From positions 62,001 to 126,000 of the forward strand of contig NZ_JAJNOR010000001.1 of the NCBI RefSeq assembly GCF_021044755.1: DNA of 64,000 bases, read 5' to 3'. Shown here one piece after another: positions 9,340 through 17,322 of the stretch (position 1 is the first letter of the stretch; every line of letters begins with the position of its first letter). The stretch comes from Lientehia hominis (GTDB lineage Bacteria > Bacillota > Clostridia > Lachnospirales > Lachnospiraceae). A model generated the notes under the pieces. The model did not search any database and was not told the DNA's origin. It saw only the letters and a program-made list of their open reading frames with translations. A program made the position numbers and the translations under genes.

Positions 9340-10059
9340 ATGAATCTTCAAAAATTGCTCAGTTATACCCGACGCGCAGTGGATGACTACCATATGATCT
9401 CGCCCGGCGATAAAATAGCCGTAGGGATATCCGGCGGAAAAGACAGCCTGGCCCTTTTATACGCTCTTCATGGACTGCAGAGATTTTATCCGAATCCATT
9501 CACCATTGAAGCGGTCAGCATTGCTGTTTTTAAGGAAATAAATCTGAAGCCGGTAAAGACTCTCTGCAGGGAGCTGGGGGTTCCCTATACCATTGTTCCA
9601 ACGGACATCTCCGAAATCGTTTTTAAAGAGCGTAAGGAGGAGAATCCCTGCTCTCTGTGCGCCAAAATGCGGAAAGGGGCCTTCAATGAAAAGGCCAAAG
9701 AATTAGGATGCAATAAAGTGGCCTATGCCCATCACAAGGATGACATTGTAGAGACCATGTTAATGTCTTTAATATTTGAGGGACGCTTCCACTCTTTTTC
9801 TCCTTATACATATTTGGACCGTATGGACCTGACGGTCATCCGTCCGCTCTTATATGTGCCGGAAGCGGACATCATCGGTTTTAAGAATCAATATGAGCTT
9901 CCAGTCTGCAAAAACCCCTGTCCCGCCGACGGCCATACAAAGCGGGAATATGCGAAGGACCTTGTACGTCAGCTGAATTCAGAGCACCCAGGCGCCAAAG
10001 AACGAATGTTTGCAGCCGTCACAAATGGAAAAATCCCCGGCTGGCCCCAAAAAGTATAA
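9340..10059 (+). CDS. TtcA-like PP-loop ATPase (tRNA thiolation family)
   Basis: A 239-aa adenylating enzyme of the TtcA/TilS superfamily. SGGKDS at about residues 32-37 is the PP-loop ATP-binding motif. A CSLCAKMRKG motif in the middle matches the CxxC of TtcA enzymes, which hold a 4Fe-4S cluster, and a third Cys occurs in KNPCPADG. AYAHHKDD matches the conserved HxxDD region. Known TtcA proteins make 2-thiocytidine in tRNA. Clostridial relatives are often only annotated as PP-loop proteins, so the exact tRNA target is unproven. The start has AAAGGAACG upstream. The recombinase gene follows after 27 bp and is probably co-transcribed. Confidence 0.8.
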   Translation: MNLQKLLSYTRRAVDDYHMISPGDKIAVGISGGKDSLALLYALHGLQRFYPNPFTIEAVSIAVFKEINLKPVKTLCRELGVPYTIVPTDISEIVFKERKEENPCSLCAKMRKGAFNEKAKELGCNKVAYAHHKDDIVETMLMSLIFEGRFHSFSPYTYLDRMDLTVIRPLLYVPEADIIGFKNQYELPVCKNPCPADGHTKREYAKDLVRQLNSEHPGAKERMFAAVTNGKIPGWPQKV

Positions 10060-10086
10060 AAAAGAAAGGAAAGGAGTTCCGGTCCT

Positions 10087-11151
10087 ATGGAACAAAAGCC
10101 TTATTATGAACAGGTCGATATACAGAATACGAAAAAGCTCCGCGAGCTGGTGTCCACTCTCCCATCTTTTTCCGCTGTATTTTTCCGAGGCATCGAGCAG
10201 ACCACCTCATCCCGCACAAGAATCGCATATGCTTATGATCTCCGGGTATTTTTTGAATTTTTACTGAAGGAAAACCCTTACTACCGGAACAAAGAAATGA
10301 AGGATATCACACTTGACGATTTAAACAGGGTGAGGGCCTTTGATCTGGAAGAATATATGGAATATCTTAAGTATTATTCCAGTGATGAAAATATAGAACA
10401 TATCAATAAGGAACGCGGTATAACACGGAAAATTTCCGCCCTGAAATCTTTTTACAATTATTTCTATAAGAAAGAACTGCTTCAGAATAATCCTGCCGCT
10501 CTGATCTCTCTTCCCAAGCTCCATGAAAAGGATATTATTCGTCTGGATATCGACGAGGTGGCTACTCTTCTGGATCAAGTGGAAAACGGTGAAGGACTTA
10601 CAAAACGCCAGCAGGCATTTCATGAAAAAACAAAGATACGGGATGTGGCCCTGCTGACTCTGCTGCTTGGCACGGGTATCCGTGTTTCTGAATGTGTGGG
10701 TCTGGATATGAACGATGTGGATTTTCGGAATGATGGAATCCGAATCCACCGGAAAGGCGGAAAGGAAGTCGTCGTATATTTTGGTGAAGAAGTACGTGAG
10801 GCACTACTGGGCTATTTGGAGGAACGGAAACGGATCATACCGGTTTCTGGACATGAACAAGCTCTTTTTCTGTCTCTCCAGTCCAGGAGGATGAGCGTAA
10901 AAAGCGTGGAGAATCTGGTAAAGAAATACGCGAAGATTGTATCTCCTCTGAAAAAAATCACGCCTCACAAGCTGCGGAGCACATATGGCACGAATCTTTA
11001 CAAAGAGACTGGAGATATCTATCTTGTGGCAGACGTGCTCGGCCACTCTGACGTGAACACTACCAGGAAGCACTATGCCGCGCTCGAAGAAGAACGGCGG
11101 CGCAGTGCAAGAAATGCAGTGCGTCTGCGTGAGAAGCCGGATAAAAAATAG
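10087..11151 (+). CDS. Tyrosine-type site-specific recombinase (XerC/XerD-like)
   Basis: 354 aa with an N-terminal SAM-like core-binding domain (about 25-150) and a C-terminal catalytic domain. The catalytic set can be seen: R in GTGIRVSE, K in HRKGGKE, HKLR (H and R), LGHSDVNTT (H) and the nucleophile Tyr in RKHYA. The start has AAAGGAG. There is no excisionase, phage gene or att-like repeat next to it. The position between a housekeeping tRNA gene and SOS/repair genes suggests a chromosomal Xer-type recombinase rather than a prophage integrase. No dif-like site was identified. Confidence 0.85.
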   Translation: MEQKPYYEQVDIQNTKKLRELVSTLPSFSAVFFRGIEQTTSSRTRIAYAYDLRVFFEFLLKENPYYRNKEMKDITLDDLNRVRAFDLEEYMEYLKYYSSDENIEHINKERGITRKISALKSFYNYFYKKELLQNNPAALISLPKLHEKDIIRLDIDEVATLLDQVENGEGLTKRQQAFHEKTKIRDVALLTLLLGTGIRVSECVGLDMNDVDFRNDGIRIHRKGGKEVVVYFGEEVREALLGYLEERKRIIPVSGHEQALFLSLQSRRMSVKSVENLVKKYAKIVSPLKKITPHKLRSTYGTNLYKETGDIYLVADVLGHSDVNTTRKHYAALEEERRRSARNAVRLREKPDKK

Positions 11152-11230
11152 CAACCGTTCAGAATAATCAAAAACCATGTCCGAAAACAGGAAGACTCAT
11201 GGCACTAAGAAAGCTATAATATGATGGGAG

Positions 11231-12700
11231 GTGAGAAATACGATAGAAAAAGAAAAAGGGATGTATGCGGCGTTTAAGGCAAAAGACGCACGTTTTGACG
11301 GGCGTTTTTTTGTAGGCATCTCGTCTACGGGGATCTACTGCCGGCCAGTTTGCCGGGCAAAAATGCCCAAAGAAGAAAATTGTACTTTTTATGCCACGGC
11401 GGCGGAAGCAGAACAAGCAGGGTATCGGCCTTGTCTGCTGTGCAGGCCGGAGCTGGCTCCCGGACAATCTATCACCGATGCCAGCGCCGCATTGGCCCGT
11501 AAAGCTGCAAGACTGCTGGAAGAAAGCTGCGGCAGCGGTCTCAGCCTGGACGAACTTGCAGGGCGGCTGGGCTGTTCGGGCCGGCACCTGCGGCGAGTGT
11601 TTGCGGAGGAATATCATATCTCTCCCATACAATATTTACAGACCTGCCGGCTGCTGCTTGCCAAAAATTTATTGACGGATACTGACTTACCAGTTCTGGA
11701 TGTGGCCATGGCGTCAGGATTTGGAAGCCTGAGCCGGTTTAATGACCTATTTAAAAAACAATACAGGATGCCACCTGCGGCTCTGCGGAAAAACAGGACA
11801 AAAAAGGGGCGGCACAACGGTGGTCTTACACTTGCGCTGAGTTACCGCCCTCCTTATCTCTGGGACAAAATATTGAATTTCTTGGCTGACCGCGCAATTA
11901 AGGGGATTGACCTGGTACGGGACGGTGAATATTGGCGAACAGTATGTCTGAAAAACAGTTCAGGACAACGGATCTTTGGTTGGCTAAAAGTAGGACACGC
12001 CGCAGAAAAAAACACATTGCTCATTACGGTAAGTTTGAGTCTGCTGCCAGTATTATCCCAAATATTATCCCGAATCCGCCGTCTGTTTGACCTCTATTGC
12101 GACCCGGAGACAGTGTATGAAACCCTTAATATCATGAATGAAGTCCAACCCGGCCTGTGTGTTCCGGGAACCCGCGTGCCGGGATGCTTTGATTCTTTTG
12201 AAATGGCGGTGCGCACAGTGCTGGGTCAGCAAATCACGGTGAAAGCGGCAGGTACTTTGGCCGGGCGGTTAGTAGCAGCTTATGGGAAACAAGTTGAGAC
12301 AGGTATCGAGGGCCTGACCCATGTGTTCCCTTCGCCAGAGGACGTTGTAACCTTGGGTGAAAATATTGAAGATTGTTTTGGGGTGTTGGGCATCATTGCA
12401 TCCCGTTCCCGGACCATCCGGGCCTTAGCTCTAGGCCTGGTCACTGGCGATCTCACCTTGGACCCAACTGCACAGCCGGAAGAAGAGATGAAAAAACTGC
12501 TGAATATCCGGGGAATTGGGTCATGGAGCGCCCAGTATATTGCCATGCGTGCTATGGAATGGCCCGACGCATTTCTGGAAACAGATGCTGGCATTAAAAA
12601 AGCTCTGGATTTCCGTCCACCGAAGGAGATACTGAAGATGGCAGAATCCTGGCGGCCATGGCGCAGCTATGCCACAGTCAATCTATGGAATACATTGTAA
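11231..12700 (+). CDS. Ada-type methyl-sensing regulator fused to AlkA-type DNA-3-methyladenine glycosylase
   Basis: 489 aa, two repair activities in one chain. The N-terminus is the Ada methylphosphotriester domain with four zinc cysteines C37, C41, C68 and C71; C37 in GIYCRPVC is the methyl acceptor. An AraC-type HTH follows (about 80-185). The rest is AlkA: an N-terminal beta domain and HhH-GPD with IRGIGSWSAQY and catalytic D452. The AGT (Ogt) domain of E. coli Ada is absent and is encoded by the next gene. The start is uncertain. The GTG at 11231 overlaps the only good ribosome binding site (GGGAGGTGA), and the first ATG (11261, MYAAF) has AAAAAGGG with no spacing. The HTH suggests autoregulation by alkylation damage. 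Confidence 0.92.
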   Translation: MRNTIEKEKGMYAAFKAKDARFDGRFFVGISSTGIYCRPVCRAKMPKEENCTFYATAAEAEQAGYRPCLLCRPELAPGQSITDASAALARKAARLLEESCGSGLSLDELAGRLGCSGRHLRRVFAEEYHISPIQYLQTCRLLLAKNLLTDTDLPVLDVAMASGFGSLSRFNDLFKKQYRMPPAALRKNRTKKGRHNGGLTLALSYRPPYLWDKILNFLADRAIKGIDLVRDGEYWRTVCLKNSSGQRIFGWLKVGHAAEKNTLLITVSLSLLPVLSQILSRIRRLFDLYCDPETVYETLNIMNEVQPGLCVPGTRVPGCFDSFEMAVRTVLGQQITVKAAGTLAGRLVAAYGKQVETGIEGLTHVFPSPEDVVTLGENIEDCFGVLGIIASRSRTIRALALGLVTGDLTLDPTAQPEEEMKKLLNIRGIGSWSAQYIAMRAMEWPDAFLETDAGIKKALDFRPPKEILKMAESWRPWRSYATVNLWNTL

Positions 12701-12719
12701 TTGTAAAGGAGGATTTCGC

Positions 12720-13259
12720 ATGTTTTATCAAACAACATATCTATCTCCTGTCGGCCTGCTTACTTTGGCATGCGATGGTGAAAACTTAACAGGTCTTTGG
12801 ATGGCGGGTCAAAAGTATTTCGGAGAAAGTATGCCAGAGAATATGGCAATGCAGGATGATCTGCCAGTTTTTTGCCGTGCGAAAAACTGGTTGGACCGGT
12901 ATTTTGCCGAAGAGAATCCCCAGATTTCTGAACTGCCTTTACGTCCCATCGGCAGTGAATTTCGTATGGGAGTATGGAAGATTTTGTGCGATATTCCTTA
13001 TGGACAAGTCATCACTTACGGCGATATAGCAAAAAAAATGGCGGTCAGGCTTGGCAAAAAAACAATGTCCAGCCAAGCGGTCGGCGGTGCCGTGGGCCAT
13101 AATCCCATTTCAATCATTATCCCTTGTCACCGGGTGGTAGGTGCAGGCGGAAGTCTGACAGGTTATTCAGGAGGCATTAGTAAGAAGATTAAACTTCTAG
13201 AATTAGAAGGCGCAGACATGTCCCGCCTTTTTGTGCCGGCAAAAGGGACGGCGCTTTAA
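12720..13259 (+). CDS. ogt: Methylated-DNA--protein-cysteine S-methyltransferase
   Basis: 179-aa suicide enzyme that removes methyl groups from O6-methylguanine. IIPCHRV holds the acceptor C136, and the upstream HTH recognition region IPYGQVITYGDIA is intact. The start at 12720 is chosen because AAAGGAGG lies 8 bp before it. A longer in-frame reading from 12669 would overlap the ada-alkA end without a ribosome binding site. It is 19 bp after the Ada-AlkA stop, so the two are almost surely one operon that together covers all Ada, AlkA and Ogt functions. Confidence 0.97.
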   Translation: MFYQTTYLSPVGLLTLACDGENLTGLWMAGQKYFGESMPENMAMQDDLPVFCRAKNWLDRYFAEENPQISELPLRPIGSEFRMGVWKILCDIPYGQVITYGDIAKKMAVRLGKKTMSSQAVGGAVGHNPISIIIPCHRVVGAGGSLTGYSGGISKKIKLLELEGADMSRLFVPAKGTAL

Positions 13260-13265
13260 CGCAAA

Positions 13266-13306
13266 AAAGAAAAGGATGCGGTGACTCTCTCCTTTTCTTT
13301 AATAAA
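13266..13306 (+). terminator. Terminator of the ada-alkA/ogt operon
   Basis: An 11-bp stem (AAAGAAAAGGA 13266-13276 with TCCTTTTCTTT 13290-13300) begins 7 bp after the ogt stop and lies just before the left end of repeat copy 1. Confidence 0.75.
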
Positions 13307-13313
13307 ATATAGT

Positions 13314-14042
13314 ATACCTTTAAATACCTTTCAAACAAACTTATCTTTACGAATTAGAGGAGACAGGAGAAAATCCGTTTCCATCCAGGCGGGTCGCTGG
13401 CAGCCGTAACCAGCATCTTTACGGCCTCCGGTCGGTCCTTTCCAACTGACATGGATAAATCGATATTTTTCCATGTCAGATTCCGACAAAAATCCGCATG
13501 ACATGCGATTTTTGCCTCCCTTCGGCCGGGAAGATCCTGCCAACGCCTTTGCAGCGCTCCCCTTACGATGGAATCGGATTGTTCCTCCTGCTCCTCTTCC
13601 CGCACCGAAATAAGCTTTCGTTTGTTGTGAAAGCCATTAGAGCGGCCACGGAGGCCCGCTGCCGTAAGGCGTGCGGGCCCTGGGGATATCCAATCCTTTT
13701 CTGGAATCTAAGAAATGAAATTTGTCCGGTACAGTGCGGCGGAAGGGCACCGGCAGAAAGATTCCGGGCCGGCCTAAAGGAGAGCGCTGCAGGGCAGCGG
13801 CCGGTGTTCTCCAGGAGGAGGGAGGCAGAAACGGAAATACCGATTCCGTTTCTGAGCGAACAGGAGACGGGAAATCATAAGGATTTCCTGTCGACATGTG
13901 AGCGGTACTGCCAAAGCGGGGATAAAGCGGCACCTGCATCGCCAGCGAACCGAAATCGTGACGGTCCGGAACTTCTGCCGGTGCTGAACTGAAGCTTAAT
14001 CGGAGCTTACTAAAAATGTTTCTAGAAAGTGTTTTGTACTAT
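13314..14042 (+). repeat. Hairpin-rich ~730-bp interspersed repeat, copy 1
   Basis: Full copy of a repeat also seen at 55265-55994 (inverted) and 63719 to the window end. The left end begins with a tandem 10-mer (ATACCTTTAA ATACCTTTCA) and the right end finishes ...GTGTTTTGTACTAT. Internal inverted repeats include CTGACATGG (13446-13454) with CCATGTCAG (13471-13479), AAAAAT-CGCATG with CATGCG-ATTTTT (13488-13513) and CAGAAACGGAA (13826-13836) with TTCCGTTTCTG (13844-13854). Reading frames seen here are broken by a stop or shifted relative to copy 2, so I read it as non-coding. It fills the whole gap between the convergent ogt and LysM genes and ends 20 bp from the latter's stop codon. Confidence 0.9.
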
Positions 14043-14061
14043 ACTTTTTATGACGGCAAAT

Positions 14062-14436
14062 CTATTTATATTCTTCTGAGTAATATACGACTGTCAGATA
14101 ATTTCCAGCATGGATTTCGTCGGATTTCAAATGGTTGATGTTCTTAAGCTCTTTTACATATGATTTCAGTTGATTGGGATCGGGACAATACTCTTTTGCG
14201 ATATTCCATAATGTGTCTCCGCGGTCGATCTGCACAGCCGTATAATATTTATACAGAGACGCGTCTGTTCTGCTGCTTTTGGCACTGACAAAAACACTGA
14301 AAAAAATAACAGAAAACATAAGGATCGCACCAAGTATGGCTGCAAATTTTACTTTCCTCCGGGAATATCTGGTTCTGTTCCGCATGTCCGCTCTCCTCTC
14401 CTCGACTAAAAACTCATCAAACTGCAAATTTTTCAT
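14062..14436 (-). CDS. LysM membrane protein, probable SOS cell-division inhibitor (YneA-like)
   Basis: 124 aa. A short basic N-terminus, one membrane helix (about 30-52) and a C-terminal LysM domain (about 64-120, YTAVQIDRGDTLWNIAKEYC). It is divergent from lexA, across an intergenic region with four LexA-box-like sites. This is the position and architecture of YneA, which blocks septation during the SOS response in Firmicutes. Sequence identity to YneA is likely low, so the role rests on architecture and context. The 3' end abuts repeat copy 1 and no separate terminator is visible. Confidence 0.8.
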   Translation of the reverse strand: MKNLQFDEFLVEERRADMRNRTRYSRRKVKFAAILGAILMFSVIFFSVFVSAKSSRTDASLYKYYTAVQIDRGDTLWNIAKEYCPDPNQLKSYVKELKNINHLKSDEIHAGNYLTVVYYSEEYK

Positions 14437-14468
14437 AATATTTCTCTTCTAATAAAAACGTTTGTTCT

Positions 14469-14593
14469 CGAACATTAGTTCTTTTCATGCATTAAGAATA
14501 CTACAAGAACAAGTGTTTGTCAATGGGTTTTCGACATTTTTCAAACAAACGTTTGGATTTTTGCTTGCATAATAATCGAACGTATGTTACTAT
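14469..14593. promoter_or_regulatory. SOS operator cluster: four LexA-box-like sites and the lexA promoter
   Basis: Sites resembling the Gram-positive LexA box CGAAC-N4-GTTCG: CGAACATTAGTTCT (14469-14482), AGAACAAGTGTTTG (14506-14519), CAAACAAACGTTTG (14542-14555) and CGAACGTATGTTAC (14577-14590). The lexA promoter reads TTGCAT (14565-14570), 17 bp, TACTAT (14588-14593), so the last box lies in its spacer and over its -10. The first two boxes lie toward the LysM gene. Both divergent genes should therefore be LexA-repressed. Confidence 0.85.
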
Positions 14594-14623
14594 TAAAACA
14601 GAAATTTTAGAGGAGGATTCCCT

Positions 14624-15238
14624 ATGTCTGGTAAAATCACGGCTAAACAAATGGAAATTTTAGAATTTATAAAAAAAGAGATATTAAAAAAGGGGTATCC
14701 GCCCACCGTCCGCGAAATTTGTGAAACCGTCCATTTGAAATCAACTTCTTCGGTCCATTCTCATCTCGAGACATTGGAAAAGAACGGATATATACGACGT
14801 GACCCAACGAAGCCAAGAGCCATTGAAATTGTAGATGATGTGTTCGGGCTGACCCGCCGGGAGATGGTACAGGTTCCGGTCATCGGTACGGTAGCTGCCG
14901 GCCAGCCGATACTCGCTGCGGAAAATATTGAAAATTACTTTCCGTTCCCGGCGGAGATGCTGCCCAATAAAGAAACCTATATGCTTCATGTAAAAGGAGA
15001 CAGTATGGTGAATGTGGGTATCTTTGACGGAGACCAGATTCTCTGTGAGACTGCTTCAACTGCTTCCAATGGAGAGATTGTCGTGGCTTTAGTAGAAGAT
15101 TCCGCAACGGTTAAGAGGTTTTATAAAGAAAATGGATATTATCGCCTGCAGCCGGAAAATGATTCCATGGAACCAATTATTTTAAAGGAAGTGAAAGTGC
15201 TCGGAAAAGTAATTGGGCTGTTCCGCCTGATGTCTTGA
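14624..15238 (+). CDS. lexA: LexA repressor
   Basis: 204-aa SOS master repressor and self-cleaving protease. N-terminal winged HTH (1-70, with PPTVREICETVHLKSTSSVHSHL as family signature in two parts), then the S24 domain. The cleavage bond is A92-G93 and the catalytic pair is S127 (GDSM) and K164 (TVKRF). The start has AGAGGAGGA. It is probably monocistronic, ended by the strong hairpin at 15274-15310, and autoregulated by the box overlapping its promoter. Confidence 0.98.
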   Translation: MSGKITAKQMEILEFIKKEILKKGYPPTVREICETVHLKSTSSVHSHLETLEKNGYIRRDPTKPRAIEIVDDVFGLTRREMVQVPVIGTVAAGQPILAAENIENYFPFPAEMLPNKETYMLHVKGDSMVNVGIFDGDQILCETASTASNGEIVVALVEDSATVKRFYKENGYYRLQPENDSMEPIILKEVKVLGKVIGLFRLMS

Positions 15239-15273
15239 TATTTGAATAAAAAGCAGCAGCATTATTTTTATGA

Positions 15274-15313
15274 TAAAACAGGCGCAGTCATCACGACTGT
15301 GCCTGTTTTATTG
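15274..15313. terminator. Bidirectional terminator between lexA and rsfS
   Basis: A 16-bp stem with one G-T pair (TAAAACAGGCGCAGTC 15274-15289, loop ATCAC region, GACTGTGCCTGTTTTA 15295-15310). A and T runs flank both sides, so it can stop lexA (plus) and the long rplU-to-rsfS series (minus). Confidence 0.85.
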
Positions 15314-15345
15314 TCTCTTTATATATCTATCATATATAGACAGCC

Positions 15346-15702
15346 TTAAGATTCTAACTCCTTTTCTGATATAAATTTCCCATCCCGCCAAATGCGTTCC
15401 AAATCATAGAATCGTCGGTCCTCTTTTGAAAACACATGCACAACCACATCTTTATAGTCCAGAAGAATCCATTTCGCAGCCTGATAGCCCTCTCTTTGAG
15501 AACAATGATAGCCAGCCTTTTCCATCTCCTCTTCCACGTTGTCTATCATTGCCTGAACCTGATTGCTGTTTTCACCATTGGCAATAATGAAGTAATCAGC
15601 CAGGCAGGACACCTCCGAAATATCGATGATCGTCACATCCTGCCCTTTCTTGTCGCTGAGGGCATTATAAACAATAGATGCCATTTTTTTAGATTGATTC
15701 AT
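15346..15702 (-). CDS. rsfS: Ribosome silencing factor RsfS
   Basis: 118-aa DUF143 protein that binds ribosomal protein L14 and blocks subunit joining under starvation. Family features: SCLADYFIIANGEN near residues 33-46, and GYQAAKWILLDYKDVVVHVF in the middle. The start codon overlaps the yqeK stop by 4 bp (ATGA), and AAGGAG precedes it, so translation is coupled. It is the last gene of the minus-strand housekeeping series. Confidence 0.96.
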   Translation of the reverse strand: MNQSKKMASIVYNALSDKKGQDVTIIDISEVSCLADYFIIANGENSNQVQAMIDNVEEEMEKAGYHCSQREGYQAAKWILLDYKDVVVHVFSKEDRRFYDLERIWRDGKFISEKELES

Positions 15703-16307
15703 GAGCAGTTCTCCTTTTGTTCCAATATATTCTTCTCAAACAGCGTTTGATAATAGGTGCATGCCTCCCGCGTGGTCTCATCGATACAGTCTGGCATTTC
15801 TTTTAGATAATCAAGTGTATCCGCCATGATCTCATATACAGCCCGGTCTAGGTCCACAAAAGCCAGGCGGCGGATCTTTTCCAGATTTGGCGCTTTAAAC
15901 CGGCGAGGTTCAATATAATCGGCTACATAGATAATCTTTTCCAACAGTGTCATCGCCGGCCGGCCTGTCGTATGATACCGAATGGCATCCAGAATCTCCG
16001 GATTCTGCACGTCATATTTGTGCTGTGCCAAATAGGCCCCCAGTTTTGCATGAAGGAGAGACGGGTTTTGTCTTTCGGTTTCAGAGACCGGAAGCTCATA
16101 TTTTAAACTCTTTTTTAGCAGAGTACTGTTGTCATACTGCTTCGCGCAGTCATGGAGCAGACCGCCCAGCTCCGCATCCTCCGGATTACAGCCATAGCGC
16201 ATGGCAAGACAGGAAGACGTGTACGCCACGCCTAAAGTATGCTCAAATCTCCCAATTCCGAGCTTATGGCGGAGCTTCTCTTTTATGGTCAAACGATCAG
16301 GTTTCAT
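15699..16307 (-). CDS. yqeK: HD-domain nucleotide phosphohydrolase YqeK
   Basis: 202 aa. Clostridial and bacillar YqeK enzymes are symmetrical Ap4A hydrolases. The metal-binding HD signature is visible: H in FEHTLGVA, HD in GLLHDCAK, the H pair in the central RYHTTGRPAM segment and D in VADYIEP. It lies between nadD and rsfS as in many Firmicutes genomes. GAGGGG precedes the start with somewhat long spacing. Confidence 0.94.
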   Translation of the reverse strand: MKPDRLTIKEKLRHKLGIGRFEHTLGVAYTSSCLAMRYGCNPEDAELGGLLHDCAKQYDNSTLLKKSLKYELPVSETERQNPSLLHAKLGAYLAQHKYDVQNPEILDAIRYHTTGRPAMTLLEKIIYVADYIEPRRFKAPNLEKIRRLAFVDLDRAVYEIMADTLDYLKEMPDCIDETTREACTYYQTLFEKNILEQKENCS

Positions 16308-16346
16308 AATTTGTATTCCCCTCTCATTTTCAGTTGTTTTTGTTTC

Positions 16347-16973
16347 CTATTTATACAGCTGTTTTTCCATAATATATTGATAGACAGATTCCGGAACATA
16401 ATATCGTATGGGAAGACCCGAGGCCCTTCTGTTCCGCACTTCATGGGAAGAAATAGCGATATCCGGCATATCGATCAAATAAATCCGTCCGCCAAAATGA
16501 CCCTCCAGATATCGAATCCTCCGTTCCAGCTTATCCTCCGGCATATCCATACGGTTTCCCACCAAGAGGATTGCTTTCCGGAAGATTTCTTCCGGTTTAT
16601 GCCAGCTGCCCACGGCAAAAAGAGAATCGGCACCCATGATAAAATAAAAAATGGTATCCGGGTGAGAAACACACAGCTCTTTCAGCGTATCGCTGGTGTA
16701 AGTCGTGCCAATCCTCCGTATTTCCAGATCAGAATAGACAAATTTATCGTTTCCGTCAATGGCAAGCTCTACCATGGCCTGCCTGTGTTCCACAGAGGAT
16801 ACCTGCCTGTTGTCTTTATGGGGAGGCTGGGAAGAAGGCATAAAAAGTACTTCATCCAGGTCAAACTGGACGCATGCCTGTTGGGCCAAAATCAAATGGG
16901 CGACATGTATGGGATCGAACGTACCTCCCATTATCCCCACCTTTTTTCTTGTCGATTTGTCCGATAATTCCAT
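16347..16973 (-). CDS. nadD: Nicotinate-nucleotide adenylyltransferase
   Basis: 208 aa. Makes deamido-NAD from nicotinate mononucleotide and ATP. The nucleotidyltransferase signature GGTFDPIHVAHL is at about 15-26, and ISSHEVRNR near the C-terminus is the ISSTxIR-type ATP site. The start at MELSDKST has GAGGAG upstream. A second possible start is closer to the GGTFDP motif, but no better ribosome binding site exists there. Confidence 0.96.
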   Translation of the reverse strand: MELSDKSTRKKVGIMGGTFDPIHVAHLILAQQACVQFDLDEVLFMPSSQPPHKDNRQVSSVEHRQAMVELAIDGNDKFVYSDLEIRRIGTTYTSDTLKELCVSHPDTIFYFIMGADSLFAVGSWHKPEEIFRKAILLVGNRMDMPEDKLERRIRYLEGHFGGRIYLIDMPDIAISSHEVRNRRASGLPIRYYVPESVYQYIMEKQLYK

Positions 16974-17023
16974 CTCCTGCTCCTCATTACGTCCGTTTCA
17001 TCCTAGACTTTTTCAAACGGATA

Positions 17024-17314
17024 TTATATTGGAAGCTCAAGCTTCTTTTTCGTTTTGGATTCCCGGTACAGGACGATCTTTTTTCCTATGACCTGTACAA
17101 CCTGTGAACGTGTCCGTTCTGCCAGTGCCTCTGCGATCATGCGCGGATCATCCAGACAGTTTTTAAGAACGTTTACCTTTACCAGTTCCCGTGCTTCCAG
17201 AGCTTCGCTGACCGCCTCTGTAATCTCCGGCGTCAGACTCGACTTGCCGATCTGCATGACCGGGTCAATTGTCATGGCCAGACTTTTTAAATATGCTCTT
17301 TGTCTGCTGTTCAT
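17024..17314 (-). CDS. yhbY: YhbY/CRS1 (CRM-domain) RNA-binding protein
   Basis: 96 aa, a single CRM domain. The start is MNSRQRAYLKSLAMTIDPVMQIGKSSLT and the fold signature continues with ALEARELVKVNVLKN. Relatives associate with pre-50S ribosomal particles. AGGAGGGG precedes the start. It lies 8 bp downstream of obg, so co-expression is expected. Confidence 0.95.
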   Translation of the reverse strand: MNSRQRAYLKSLAMTIDPVMQIGKSSLTPEITEAVSEALEARELVKVNVLKNCLDDPRMIAEALAERTRSQVVQVIGKKIVLYRESKTKKKLELPI

Positions 17315-17322
17315 AACCCCTC

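Noticed and set aside
10087..11151. The tyrosine recombinase as evidence of a prophage or integrative element
   Set aside because: No phage, conjugation or attachment-site features are next to it; the neighbours are housekeeping and repair genes.
13314..14042. Repeat as a known insertion sequence or group II intron
   Set aside because: No transposase or reverse transcriptase, no GTGYG-type intron start, and no clear terminal inverted repeats or target duplications.
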